Source of the DNA: JARBUG01 sp035628915
Lineage (GTDB): Bacteria > Bacillota > Sulfobacillia > Symbiobacteriales > Symbiobacteriaceae
Length of the DNA: 56,516 bases
NCBI GenBank assembly: GCA_035628915.1
Contig: DASPIW010000025.1
Location: 1-56,516 of the forward strand
Reading direction: 5' to 3'
The position numbers and the translations under genes are program-made. The first letter of the stretch is position 1. Each line of letters starts with the position of its first letter. The notes under the pieces are model-generated. The model worked only from the letters and a program-made list of their open reading frames with translations. It searched no databases and was not told where the DNA came from. Shown here in pieces: positions 42,464-50,684 of the stretch.

Positions 42464-43306
42464 TTAATTTGCAGCCGCCAGGTTCGCCACGGCCTCTTCG
42501 ATCCGCTGAATCTCCTGAACGACGGAGCGGATGGCCCCTGCCTGCTCACCCGCCACCTTGGTCGATTGCGCCACGTTGGCGGCCATGTGATCGAACGATT
42601 GCTGCCACTCGCGCAGCGCCGTCTGGATCTCCGCCGCCGACACCCGGGTCCGTTCGGCCAGCTTGCGGATTTCGTCGGCCACCACGGTAAAGCCGGCGCC
42701 GGAGCGGCCGGCGTGGGCGGCCTCCACGGCGGCGTTGATGCCGAGGAGGTTCGCCCGTTGGGCGAGGTCCTCGATCACTCGCAGCGCGGCGGTGGTGGAG
42801 CGGCTCCGTTCATGCAGTTGCGCCGTCGAGTTGTTCAACTCCCCGGCCAGGCGCTGGTGGTCGTTGGTGCCGGCCAGAATCTGTTCAGCGGCGGCGGTCA
42901 CGTTCTGCAGTCCCTGCAGGGCAGCCGTCCGCAACTGCTCTTTTTGCTCCATGTTCTCCAGTTCAAGCTGGACGACCCGCGCAGCCACCCGCGCCGTTCC
43001 CCGGACGTGCGCCGGGTCGCCCTGAATGCCAATGGAGCCGATGCGCCGGCCTTTGAAGACGACGACGCAGTTATAGCCAATCCGCACGTTGCTGTTGCGG
43101 CGGGCATCTTCTTCGGTAATGGCAATTTCGTCACACTCACCGCGCAGGATTCGCTGGCTGCCTTCATGGGGCTTACCGATGCGTTCCTTGGCCGCTGCCG
43201 CCATAATGACCCCATCGCTTCCGCAAATAATGCCAGGCTGCTCGACAGCCGACAGGACCATCGATAGAATGCGATCCGCCAATTGTTGAGTGAGTTCAAT
43301 TGCCAT
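42464..43306 (-). CDS. Soluble Diacid_rec-methyl-accepting signalling fusion
   Basis: 280-aa cytoplasmic chemotaxis-type protein without membrane segments. Residues 1-130 are a sugar-diacid recognition domain as found in CdaR/SdaR (LTQQLADRILSMVLSAVEQPGIICGSDGVIM, RRNSNVRIGYNCVVVFKGRRIGSIGIQGDP). Residues about 150-280 are an MCP signalling helix pair with the hairpin-tip sequence INAAVEAAHAGRSGAGFTVVADEIRKLAE. The signalling half is shortened compared with full receptors. It may report a sugar acid such as glucarate or glycerate to a CheA/CheW system. ATG at 43306 has ggagg 9 bases upstream. Confidence 0.85.
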   Translation of the reverse strand: MAIELTQQLADRILSMVLSAVEQPGIICGSDGVIMAAAAKERIGKPHEGSQRILRGECDEIAITEEDARRNSNVRIGYNCVVVFKGRRIGSIGIQGDPAHVRGTARVAARVVQLELENMEQKEQLRTAALQGLQNVTAAAEQILAGTNDHQRLAGELNNSTAQLHERSRSTTAALRVIEDLAQRANLLGINAAVEAAHAGRSGAGFTVVADEIRKLAERTRVSAAEIQTALREWQQSFDHMAANVAQSTKVAGEQAGAIRSVVQEIQRIEEAVANLAAAN

Positions 43307-43410
43307 AATACACAGCCTCCATTGTTTGCGACAATGGATGGAAAACTTCGACCCCATGGTTACAGAATCCTATCTCAGCGACACTGAAATTTCGTGCCAT
43401 AAAAAGAAAC

Positions 43411-43439
43411 AACCGGGAGGCGTCCCGGTCGTTCTTTTC
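43411..43439 (-). terminator. Terminator after the 112-aa gene
   Basis: 7-bp GC stem with ggcg loop extended by A/T pairs (accggga/tcccggt core); on the minus strand a T-rich run follows. It ends the transcript of the gene at 43510. Confidence 0.7.
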
Positions 43440-43511
43440 CCCTTCTCGGCGCTGAGGCGCCATTTACGGGTGCCGTGCGGCCCCGCCGCTGGGCGGCGCC
43501 GCACTGGACCT
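43440..43511 (+). repeat. 72-bp inverted repeat, copy A
   Basis: Matches copy B (43946-44017) in inverse orientation at 66 of 72 positions by eye, with no gaps. Each copy contains internal dyads (ggcgct/gcgcc and gtgcggc/gccgcac). The pair brackets the 112-aa gene and its promoter, with copy A touching its stop codon. Confidence 0.9.
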
Positions 43512-43848
43512 ATTCGGCGCCTCCCAGGGCCTTTTTGGCCATGTGAGCGGCCAGCAGGCGGTCCATGGTCTCCTGGCGGTATGGGAAGGAGACCACGGTC
43601 ATCAGTACGACGATGCCGTCGCCTTTCTGAATGTGGACGGAGTCATACTGAGACCCGTCTGCCAGATCTTCCACGTACGCATCCATGACCTGCGAGGCTG
43701 TGTCCTCGTCGAAGGGTTTGCTCAGGCCCAGGTCTTTGACGATCTGCACGTACTCCTTTTCTGGTATGCGCAGATCGAGATACTGCTGGATATATACCCG
43801 TGGCTTGCCGCGCTCCACGGTGGCGGTCTCCCATCGATTGGTCCCCAC
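43510..43848 (-). CDS. 112-aa protein of unknown function between inverted repeats
   Basis: GTG at 43848 is preceded by aaaggggg with 7-base spacing. Sequence features: basic-hydrophobic beta start (RGKPRVYIQQYLDLRIPEKEYVQIVKDLG), then FDEDTASQVMDAYVEDLADGSQYDSVHIQKGDGIVVLMTVVSFP and a helical C-terminus. No family recognised. The coding composition is somewhat less GC-rich than its neighbours. Because it lies between near-perfect 72-bp inverted repeats, it may have arrived as a cassette. Confidence 0.7.
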   Translation of the reverse strand: MGTNRWETATVERGKPRVYIQQYLDLRIPEKEYVQIVKDLGLSKPFDEDTASQVMDAYVEDLADGSQYDSVHIQKGDGIVVLMTVVSFPYRQETMDRLLAAHMAKKALGGAE

Positions 43849-43945
43849 GGACAGGCCCCCTTTCTCTTCGAGTATACCCGCCTTGCCTGCCCTCCCTCAA
43901 GTCCGAACACCCGAAGGGGGCGGCGCGTAAGATTGAGCCTGGAAG

Positions 43946-44017
43946 GGTCTAGTGCGGCGCCGCACAGCGGCGAGTCCGCACGGCACCCGTAAATGGCGCG
44001 TTAGCGCCGAGAAGGGG
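43946..44017 (-). repeat. 72-bp inverted repeat, copy B
   Basis: Inverse partner of copy A. Its right end supplies part of the ribosome binding region (gaagggg) of the following GNAT gene. Confidence 0.9.
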
Positions 44018-44025
44018 GAGAGGCG

Positions 44026-44505
44026 ATGTTGGAGATCCGGGCGTACCGGCGGGATGAAGTGCCGGGGATTGTGGGCTGCAGCGTCCAGACGGCGGTGGGG
44101 CAACTGGTGGCGCGGGACCTGCCGGGCGCCACGGCGCAGGGCGTGGCCGCGCAGATTGGGCTGATGTACCAGAACGCCCTCATGATGCCGGATGCCACAA
44201 TTCTGGTGGCCGACTGGCCCGCCGGCGTGCGGGGCAACGGCCCGGCGGCGTACGCCCTGGTGATGCCTCAACCCAACGGCTTTACCGGGGAGCGGGAAGT
44301 GGTCGTGCTCGACATTTACACGAACCCGGCGCTGCGGGGGCGGAAAGTCGGGCGCCGGCTGATGGAGCGGGTGATGCAGTATGCCCGGCAGGTCGGCGCC
44401 GGGGGCGTGGTGGCCCAGATTGCAGTGCATAATGCGGCCAGCCGAGCGCTGTTCCGGTCGAGCGGCTTTGCGGAGGAGCGGATGGTGGTGGGGCGGCGGG
44501 TCTAG
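44026..44505 (+). CDS. GNAT-family N-acetyltransferase
   Basis: 159-aa acetyl-CoA-dependent acyltransferase. Strand beta-4 VVVLDIYTNPALRGRKVGRRLMERVMQYA carries the acetyl-CoA loop (RGRKVG) near residue 103, and VHNAASRALFRSSGFAEERMV is the C-terminal motif B. Acceptor unknown. The ribosome site aagggggagagg partly lies in repeat copy B. Ends convergently with the next gene, sharing a CTAG at the stop codons. Confidence 0.88.
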   Translation: MLEIRAYRRDEVPGIVGCSVQTAVGQLVARDLPGATAQGVAAQIGLMYQNALMMPDATILVADWPAGVRGNGPAAYALVMPQPNGFTGEREVVVLDIYTNPALRGRKVGRRLMERVMQYARQVGAGGVVAQIAVHNAASRALFRSSGFAEERMVVGRRV

Positions 44506-45368
44506 GGAGCCTGACGAAGCGGAGAGAGCGTCTGCAAAATGGTACGGGACGGCAGGGCGACCAGATTGCGCATCTGACCGGGCCCGTGCTGCCTGAGCCA
44601 GTCGCAGCAGATGCTGTAGCCCACGTAATACCCGCTGACAGGCGCACCGGCCGAGAAGTACTTGCGGAAGATCTCCATGCCTTCCCGGTCGAACTCGGCC
44701 GCTGCCGCCGCCCGGACGGCGTCGTCGTTGGCCCGGTGCCAGGCCAAGTGGTCGGCGGGCAGAAAGGTGGCCAGGGTCTGGCGACCCAGCAGCAGGTCCG
44801 TGAAGGTGAGGGCGGTGCCCTCGAGCATCACCATGTCGAGGAGGGAGAGGCGGCGGGGCGTGGGGGGCAGGCCCAGCGCCTGCATGCGGGCCACGTGGGC
44901 GGCTTCGTGGGGAACCATTTCCGCGATTTCCGCGGGATGGTACCAGTACTTGGCCCCGGTCTGCGGTGGGCTGGGGTGAAACCGTTCGACGCCCAGGGTG
45001 ATGGACGGGCGCCCGAGGATGCCCACCGTGGCAGCCGGGGCGGTGAAGAAGAGCGTTCCGAGGTAGAAGTTGGGCGCCGACCAGGGCAGCAAGGGGTCGA
45101 CCCGCTCCAGCCATTGCTGTGCCCCCGCCTCCAGGCCATATTGCGGGGCGTGGCGGAGGCTTTCTCGCAGGGCTGGCGCTGCCCGCTCGACGGCGGCCGG
45201 CAGCCCGCCGGCCCCGAAAAAATCTGCGCCGTAGGTGGCTGACAGCCCTTCGAAATAGGCCCGGTGGGGGTAGAAGACCTCTGTCTCGAACCGGGGCCAG
45301 ACGGGGTAGCCGTAGGGCGTGGCGTTCAGGACTTGCATGATCGGCCGGTAGAGCGGGATGACGGCCAT
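44502..45368 (-). CDS. Predicted zinc protease, DUF2268-like
   Basis: 288 aa. The motif MVPHEAAHVARMQAL (HExxH, about residue 153) followed 25 residues later by LDMVMLEGTALTFTDLLLG supplies two histidines and a glutamate as in gluzincin-type DUF2268 predicted proteases. No signal peptide, so it is probably cytoplasmic. Ribosome site aggaggtgg upstream of ATG at 45368. Substrate unknown. Confidence 0.75.
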   Translation of the reverse strand: MAVIPLYRPIMQVLNATPYGYPVWPRFETEVFYPHRAYFEGLSATYGADFFGAGGLPAAVERAAPALRESLRHAPQYGLEAGAQQWLERVDPLLPWSAPNFYLGTLFFTAPAATVGILGRPSITLGVERFHPSPPQTGAKYWYHPAEIAEMVPHEAAHVARMQALGLPPTPRRLSLLDMVMLEGTALTFTDLLLGRQTLATFLPADHLAWHRANDDAVRAAAAAEFDREGMEIFRKYFSAGAPVSGYYVGYSICCDWLRQHGPGQMRNLVALPSRTILQTLSPLRQAP

Positions 45369-45407
45369 GAGTAGTAGCCACCTCCTGGCCCCAGCCTATG
45401 CGCGGGC

Positions 45408-45444
45408 GGCGCCGGAGAACCAGTGGGCCTGGCTCTCCGGCGCC
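45408..45444 (-). terminator. Terminator after the 62-aa gene
   Basis: 16-bp stem with a single mismatch (45408-45423 with 45429-45444), loop of 5 bases, 11 bp past the stop at 45456. Confidence 0.7.
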
Positions 45445-45455
45445 GGCGCGGCTCC

Positions 45456-45644
45456 CTAGCGGCTCGGCTGTTCCCGCTCGTTGTTGTTCGAGAAGTAATG
45501 AGCCGTGATGGGAATCGTCCTGCGAATCTTCGTCATCCGCAGGTTCCCTTCGACCTGCTCCGTCTCCATGGGGTTGTACTTCTGCTTGTCATCCCATTCC
45601 TCGAACACCTTTCGCACTTCGGGCGGAAGTCCTGGCCTGGGCAT
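45456..45644 (-). CDS. Small 62-aa hydrophilic protein
   Basis: ATG at 45644 has a gggaggtg ribosome site 7-9 bases upstream and the frame ends just before a strong terminator, which is why I accept it. The protein is charged: MPRPGLPPEVRKVFEEWDD, then QKYNPMETEQVEGNL and a C-terminus rich in Asn, Glu and Arg. No family recognised. Divergent from the PLP enzyme gene. Confidence 0.65.
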   Translation of the reverse strand: MPRPGLPPEVRKVFEEWDDKQKYNPMETEQVEGNLRMTKIRRTIPITAHYFSNNNEREQPSR

Positions 45645-45770
45645 GAGCGCGCACCTCCCATCGGGCGGGTTGGAGCCATCTTTAGCATGCCCAGCCGGAG
45701 GAGTCGGAGCGTGGCATGTCAAACCTTTGGTTCCATGCCAACCTTGTGGAAAAGAGGCGATCCAACCACC

Positions 45771-46970
45771 ATGTCGCAGTTCGATTCCGGAAAGCGCCGC
45801 CCCCACAGCGACCGGATCGACACCATCGCCACCCACGCCGGCGATGATCCGTTCCGGTTCCTCGGCGCCGCGGCTCCGCCGATCATCGAAACCAGCACGT
45901 TTGTGTTCGAAAGCTATGAAGCCCTTGAGGAAGCCTTCGCCCATCCGGACGGGCACTGCATCTACACCCGCGGCAACAATCCCACCGTCCGGGTGGCGGA
46001 AGAGAAGATCGCTGCGCTGGAAGGTGCCGAGGCCTGCCGGCTCTTCGGGTCGGGCATGGCTGCCATTTCGTCGGCCATTTTGGCGTTTGTGAATGCCGGC
46101 GACCATATCGTGTCGCTGAGGACCGTGTACGGCCCGGCCTACAAGTTCATGGCCGAGTGGCTGCCCCGCTTCGGCGTTATGACCACGTTTATCGATGGCA
46201 CAGATCCGGCGGAGTGGGCGGAGGCGTGCCGGCCCAATACCAGGCTGTTCTACCTTGAATCGCCGTCGACGATGGTCTTCAAATTGCAGGATCTGCCCGC
46301 GGTGACGGCCATCGCCCGGGAGCGGTCGATCCGGACGATCATCGACAATTCCTATTGCACCATGCTGCTGCAGCGGCCCCTCGAACTTGGGGTCGACCTG
46401 TGCGTCTACTCGGCGACCAAGTATCTGAACGGCCATTCGGATGTGGTGGCGGGCGCCGCCGTGGGCAGCCGGGCGCTGATCGGGCAGATCAACAAGGCGG
46501 AGTTTCCCCTGCTGGGCGGCATCATCGGGCCGTTCGAGGCCTGGCTGATCGCCCGGGGCCTGCGCACCCTGCCCGCCCGCATGCGCCAGCACCAGGCGAG
46601 CACCGCACAGGTGGTGGAGTACCTGGCCGGGCACCCCCGGGTGCGGCGGGTCTACTATCCCGGGCATCCATCGCATCCGCAGTACGATTTGGCCTGCCGC
46701 CAGATGAAAGGCGCGTCCAGTCTGCTCTCCTTTGAGCTGGACACGGCGGAGCTCGCGGCGGTCAAGCGGTTCGTCAACGGTGTGCGTTTCATCGGGCTGG
46801 GGGTCAGCTGGGGCGGGCATGAGTCGCTAATCTTTGCGCCCCTGATTGCGCAGAGCCGAGAGCTGCCGCCCGAGCGGTGGCAGTCGGCCAATCTGGTCCG
46901 GCTGCATGTGGGGCTGGAGGATCCGGCCGACTTGATTGCGGATCTGGAGCAGGCGCTCTCCCAGCTATAA
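45771..46970 (+). CDS. Cys/Met-metabolism PLP-dependent enzyme
   Basis: 399-aa trans-sulfuration enzyme of the cystathionine gamma-synthase/gamma-lyase family. The PLP lysine is in YSATKYLNGHSD (about residue 205); YTRGNNPTVRVAEEKIAALEGAEACRLFGSGMAA (about 60-95) and the C-terminal VRLHVGLEDPADLIADLEQAL are typical. It could be methionine gamma-lyase, cystathionine gamma-lyase or O-acetylhomoserine sulfhydrylase. The start at 45771 has only a weak agagg site; ATG 45735 is possible. No other sulfur gene nearby. Confidence 0.9.
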   Translation: MSQFDSGKRRPHSDRIDTIATHAGDDPFRFLGAAAPPIIETSTFVFESYEALEEAFAHPDGHCIYTRGNNPTVRVAEEKIAALEGAEACRLFGSGMAAISSAILAFVNAGDHIVSLRTVYGPAYKFMAEWLPRFGVMTTFIDGTDPAEWAEACRPNTRLFYLESPSTMVFKLQDLPAVTAIARERSIRTIIDNSYCTMLLQRPLELGVDLCVYSATKYLNGHSDVVAGAAVGSRALIGQINKAEFPLLGGIIGPFEAWLIARGLRTLPARMRQHQASTAQVVEYLAGHPRVRRVYYPGHPSHPQYDLACRQMKGASSLLSFELDTAELAAVKRFVNGVRFIGLGVSWGGHESLIFAPLIAQSRELPPERWQSANLVRLHVGLEDPADLIADLEQALSQL

Positions 46971-46980
46971 GACTGTTTGG

Positions 46981-47010
46981 ACGGACCGGGGTTGCCCGGT
47001 CCGTTTCCCT
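46981..47010 (+). terminator. Terminator after the PLP enzyme gene
   Basis: Perfect 10-bp stem (46981-46990 with 46995-47004), gttg loop, followed by ttccct, 11 bp after the stop. Confidence 0.85.
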
Positions 47011-47115
47011 GCTGCTCACTCGCCGCTGCGGGCTGCTCACCCGCCACTGCGGGCTGCTCACCCGCCCCTGCGGGCTGCTCACCTGCTATTGCCGGTTCTT
47101 CGCCCGCTGCGCAAG
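47011..47115 (+). repeat. 21-bp tandem repeat, five units
   Basis: Units begin at 47011, 47032, 47053, 47074 and 47095; the first four share gctgctcac plus a gc-rich half, the last is degenerate. The period is a multiple of three, so the minus strand encodes a heptad repeat (GEQPAVA-like), but no gene with a ribosome site covers it. Confidence 0.85.
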
Positions 47116-47481
47116 CGTGTGAAAGGCCAGCCACCAGCCGGGAGTATGGTCTGCCAGTGACATCGGTGCTCGCCTGCCCATGCCGCTGTCGTTACTGCTG
47201 CTCCGGGTGCAGCGAAACCATCACAGGCGCCGGGTGGTTGTCAAAAAATACAAAGCTTGTGGCCAGGATTGGCTTGTACCGATTGACAACCCAACCAGGT
47301 TCCTGGCCCGCACTTGCCCTCATTACCCCCAATGGAGGACACAAGCGACACGATTCGCCGGATTTCGCGAACTTTCGTTACCTGGAGTGGGATCCGACCC
47401 ACTTCGGCTGTGGTGCACTTGTCAGAATCTACAAGGCTTCGGCTTCGCCAAACTTGGATTTATTGACAACCGGCTCCGCGC
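47116..47481. other. Gene-free, AT-richer gap with MITE-like inverted ends
   Basis: No credible coding sequence on either strand. A 236-bp block (47236-47471) starts with ggttgtcaa plus an A-rich run and ends with its inverse (14 of 16 positions match); a third copy of ttgacaacc is at 47283. A weaker direct repeat (ttgtca...tacaa..gctt) lies at 47238 and about 47422. It could be a small non-autonomous element or debris. Confidence 0.45.
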
Positions 47482-48018
47482 TTACGGCTGGCGGTAGAGC
47501 AGCCGATCCTGATTCGGCCCCTCACGGCGGTACACCCACAGGGCGCCCGGCGCCGTCTCGCCCTTCATGTACGCGAGCGCCGGGTCCCGCATGACCGCCC
47601 AGGGAAGGGTCTCTGCGACCAGCCGGAGCGCCTCGGCCATTGGCACAAACCGGGCTTCCAGCACGACCCCGTCCGGGTCCCGGGTCTGCGGTTCACCCGA
47701 CCAGTCTGCCACCTCAAAGGCGAAGGCTGTGAACTGGGCGCCCTGCTGGGTCGTCTCGCTGGCTACCCACACATGGTTCTGCGGGTTGTCAACCTGTACG
47801 ACGTACACCAGGCGGCCCGGGGCGCGGACCGTCAGCCCCGTCTCCTCAAGGACCTCACGAGCCAGGGCTTCCGGCAGGACCTCGCCGGCCTCGACGCGCC
47901 CGCCGGGCAGCGCCCAGGCCGGGGCAGGGTCGCCGGGGCCCTGCTGTCTTACCAGCAAAATCTCGTCCTGCCGCCGGATAATCGCCGTTGCGATGAGATA
48001 GGTCAACTGCTTGGCCAC
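47482..48018 (-). CDS. Nudix hydrolase
   Basis: 178 aa. Complete Nudix box GGRVEAGEVLPEALAREVLEETG in two parts at residues about 40-62 (GGRVEAGEVLPEA and REVLEETG), preceded by a beta strand EILLVRQQGPGDPAP. A housecleaning pyrophosphatase or CoA/ADP-ribose hydrolase is typical. It follows the WYL regulator by 18 bp on the same strand and may be in its operon. Confidence 0.88.
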   Translation of the reverse strand: MAKQLTYLIATAIIRRQDEILLVRQQGPGDPAPAWALPGGRVEAGEVLPEALAREVLEETGLTVRAPGRLVYVVQVDNPQNHVWVASETTQQGAQFTAFAFEVADWSGEPQTRDPDGVVLEARFVPMAEALRLVAETLPWAVMRDPALAYMKGETAPGALWVYRREGPNQDRLLYRQP

Positions 48019-48036
48019 GATGACACTCCTTTACCG

Positions 48037-48999
48037 TCAGACATAGCGCTCCACGATGCTCCGGGCCTGCGCCAGTACCTTGCCCCGCAGTGCGGAGGGC
48101 TCCAGCACTTCAATATCGGTGCCGAAGCTCAGGACAAACTCCACGGCGTTGGCTTCCTCCTCGAACCGGATGGAGACCGTCAGCCAGCCGTTGTCATCCG
48201 CCGGCCCGACTTCCTCGATGCGGGACCAGCGGCTGGCCCAGCGCATCCGCTGCAAAATCGCCTGGTTCGCCCGGACTGTCACGGGAAACCGGGGCAGGGC
48301 GGCCACAAACTCGGCGGAGGCGGCCGACCAGTGCGCGGCCAGATCGAAGTCGGGGGGCCGTTCGCACGGCTCCTCCAGCACGGCTGCATGCACGACCCGT
48401 GAAACCCGATACGTCCGCGGCTCGCCGCCGTCGCCCGCGGCCGCCACCAGATACCAGACGCTCCCCTTGGCCACCAGCCCCAGGGGATCGAGCGTCCGGT
48501 CCGAGGCGGTTCCGTCGCTTTTCTGGTACGTGATCTGCACTTTCCGGTCCTGCCAGACTGCTTCCTGCAGCATGGGCAGGCACGCCACGCTCTCGCCCGA
48601 GCGCTGCCAGCCCGCCATATCGACATGGATGCGCTGGCGGATGTCCTCGGCCCGCCGCCGGGAGTCGGGCGGCAGCGCGGCCAGCAGCTTGGTCAGGGCG
48701 CCCTCCGCGGCGTCCGCCAGGCCCAGGTCGGCCATCATCCGGAGGGGGCGGTGGAAGAAGAGCGATTGGATCTCCGGGGCGTTCAGCCCCGTCAGGTCAG
48801 TCCGGTATCCTTCGGCCAGGGCCCAGCCGCCGCCGGCGCCCCGCTCGGCGAGTACCGGCACGCCGGCGGCGCTCAGCGCCTCCATATCCCGGTGAATCGT
48901 CCGTTCCGAGACTTCGAGGCGGTGCGCCAGCTCGCGGGACGTCATCTGGCCGTGAATCTGCAGGAGCAGGAGAATCGAAAGCAGCCGGTCCGCGCGCAT
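48037..48999 (-). CDS. HTH-WYL transcriptional regulator
   Basis: 320-aa regulator. N-terminal winged helix (MRADRLLSILLLLQIHGQMTSRELAHRLEVSERTIHRDMEAL in segments RADRLLSILLLLQ and SERTIHRDMEAL), then the WYL domain with the signature VWYLVAAAGDGGEPRTYRVSRVV near residue 190, and a C-terminal WCX extension. It is expected to bind a nucleotide or other ligand. ATG at 48999 has gaggggtga upstream. It diverges from the ABC exporter genes across a 74-bp gap with a perfect dyad, so it probably controls them and itself. Confidence 0.9.
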   Translation of the reverse strand: MRADRLLSILLLLQIHGQMTSRELAHRLEVSERTIHRDMEALSAAGVPVLAERGAGGGWALAEGYRTDLTGLNAPEIQSLFFHRPLRMMADLGLADAAEGALTKLLAALPPDSRRRAEDIRQRIHVDMAGWQRSGESVACLPMLQEAVWQDRKVQITYQKSDGTASDRTLDPLGLVAKGSVWYLVAAAGDGGEPRTYRVSRVVHAAVLEEPCERPPDFDLAAHWSAASAEFVAALPRFPVTVRANQAILQRMRWASRWSRIEEVGPADDNGWLTVSIRFEEEANAVEFVLSFGTDIEVLEPSALRGKVLAQARSIVERYV

Positions 49000-49021
49000 C
49001 TCATCACCCCTCATGATGAAT

Positions 49022-49038
49022 ATGACATAGGGTGTCAT
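49022..49038. promoter_or_regulatory. Dyad operator between WYL regulator and ABC exporter
   Basis: Perfect 6-bp arms (atgaca at 49022-49027, tgtcat at 49033-49038) around a 5-base spacer in a 74-bp divergent gap; it overlaps likely promoter elements. Candidate WYL-regulator site. Confidence 0.5.
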
Positions 49039-49073
49039 CAATCCTGTCGTATACTCCGACAGGGAGGTGACCA

Positions 49074-50684
49074 GTGTTGCGGGACTTGCTGGTGAAGTAT
49101 CTGGGACCCCGGCGGTGGGCGGTAGCGGCCATGTCCGGCCTGCTCCTCGCCGCCGCGGGCCTGCAAGTAGCGGCCCCCCGGTTGGTGAGCCGGTTCATCA
49201 ATGAGGCGCAGGCCGGTGCCGGGCAGGGGGCCCTGATCAGGATCGCCGTGATCTTCCTGAGCGTTTCTCTGGCGGCCCGGGTGGTCCGGGCGCTGGCGGC
49301 CTACGCCGGGGAGCTGGTGGCGTGGTCGGCAACCAATGCGCTGCGGCTCGATCTGGTGGCGCATCTGCTCCGGCTGGATCTCGCCTTTCATAAAGAACGG
49401 ACGCCCGGTGAGCTGATCGAGCGAGTTGACGGCGACGTCAGCGCTCTCGCCGGGCTCTTTTCGCGGCTGATGATCGAACTGCTCGGCGCCCTGCTGCTCC
49501 TGGCGGCCGTCGTCATCTCCCTGATCGCGGTCGATTTCGCGCTCGGACTCGCCTTCGGCGGCTTCGCTGCCTTGACCGTCGCAACGCTCGCGTGGATCCG
49601 GGCGTTGGCTGTTCCGCGGCAGGCCGCAGACCGGGAGCAGAGCGCCCAAACGTACGGTCTGGCCGGCGAGGTGCTGTCGGCCACGGAGGATCTGTGTGCC
49701 GCCGGGGCGACCGGTTATGCCATAGAGCGGTTCGCCGCCCGATTGCGGGCGTGGCGCCCCGTGCGGTACGCGGCGGAACTGAGCGGAACGGCGGTATGGG
49801 TGGCCGCTACCCTTGCGTTCGGCGTGGCCGACGGCATGGCCTACCTGCTGGGCGGGCGCCTCTTCCTGCTGGGCAGGGTTTCGCTGGGCGCCGTCTACAT
49901 GGTCGCAGCTTACGCGGCAGCGCTGGCGCAGCCGATCGAAACGATCCGCCGGGAGATGCAGGAACTGCAGCGGGCGGGCGCCGGCGTGCGGCGGGTCCGT
50001 GAACTGCTCAGCCTGCGCTCCCGGGTGCCGGACGGCGATGCGGCGCTGCCGCCCGGCGCCCTGCCCGTGGAGTTCCGGAACGTCCGGTTTAGCTACGATG
50101 GGCAGAGCGATGCCCTGAGCGGCCTGACGCTGCGCCTGGAGGCAGGCCGCACGCTGGGCGTCGTCGGGCGGACGGGCTGCGGCAAGTCGACGATTGCCCG
50201 GCTGCTGGTGCGCCAGTACGATCCCAGCGAAGGACAGGTGCTGGTGGGCGGACTGGACCTGCGGACGGTCAGCCTGGCGTCGCTGCGCAGCCGCATCGGG
50301 ATGGTGACGCAGGAGGTCCAGCTGTTTGGCGCCAGCCTGCGGGAGAATATCACCCTGTTTGATCCCACGGTGCCGGATGAGCGGCTGCGGGCGATTTTAG
50401 GCGAACTTGGCCTGGACGGCTGGGCCCTGGAGATGCCCGTGGCGCCGGGGAGCCTGTCAGCCGGCGAAGCACAGCTGCTGGCCTTTGCCCGGGTCTTGCT
50501 GCGCGATCCGGGAGTGGTGATTATGGATGAGCCTTCCAGCCGACTGGACCCGGCGACGGAGGCGCGCCTGAATCGGGCCATGCAGAAGCTGATGACCGGG
50601 CGGACGGGGGTCATCATCGCTCACCGGCCGGCAACGCTGGAGCGGGTTGATGCGGTTCTGCATCTGAAGGGGGTGGCGCCTTGA
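49074..50684 (+). CDS. ABC exporter half-transporter, canonical ATPase
   Basis: 536-aa half-transporter with a six-helix exporter domain (residues about 15-310) and an ATPase domain (325-530). Walker A GRTGCGKSTI, Q-loop region GMVTQEVQLFGASLRENI, signature LSAGEAQ, Walker B VVIMDEPSSRLD with the catalytic glutamate, and H-loop IIAHRP are all present. It should pair with the next gene's product. GTG at 49074 behind agggaggtg. Confidence 0.93.
   Translation: MLRDLLVKYLGPRRWAVAAMSGLLLAAAGLQVAAPRLVSRFINEAQAGAGQGALIRIAVIFLSVSLAARVVRALAAYAGELVAWSATNALRLDLVAHLLRLDLAFHKERTPGELIERVDGDVSALAGLFSRLMIELLGALLLLAAVVISLIAVDFALGLAFGGFAALTVATLAWIRALAVPRQAADREQSAQTYGLAGEVLSATEDLCAAGATGYAIERFAARLRAWRPVRYAAELSGTAVWVAATLAFGVADGMAYLLGGRLFLLGRVSLGAVYMVAAYAAALAQPIETIRREMQELQRAGAGVRRVRELLSLRSRVPDGDAALPPGALPVEFRNVRFSYDGQSDALSGLTLRLEAGRTLGVVGRTGCGKSTIARLLVRQYDPSEGQVLVGGLDLRTVSLASLRSRIGMVTQEVQLFGASLRENITLFDPTVPDERLRAILGELGLDGWALEMPVAPGSLSAGEAQLLAFARVLLRDPGVVIMDEPSSRLDPATEARLNRAMQKLMTGRTGVIIAHRPATLERVDAVLHLKGVAP

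Noticed and set aside
43897..45381. 494-codon open frame on the minus strand covering repeat copy B and two genes
   Set aside because: Pro/Arg/His-rich shadow of the GNAT and protease genes, both of which have real motifs and ribosome sites.
47011..47115. Possible CRISPR array
   Set aside because: Units are directly contiguous 21-mers without unique spacers, so it is a tandem repeat.
46655..47134. Minus-strand frame with a GEQPAVA heptad repeat
   Set aside because: It begins in the tandem repeat and runs antisense into the PLP enzyme gene; no ribosome site.
47160..47497. Plus-strand frame across the gene-poor gap
   Set aside because: Cysteine-rich, no ribosome site, no recognisable domain; it spans the MITE-like block.
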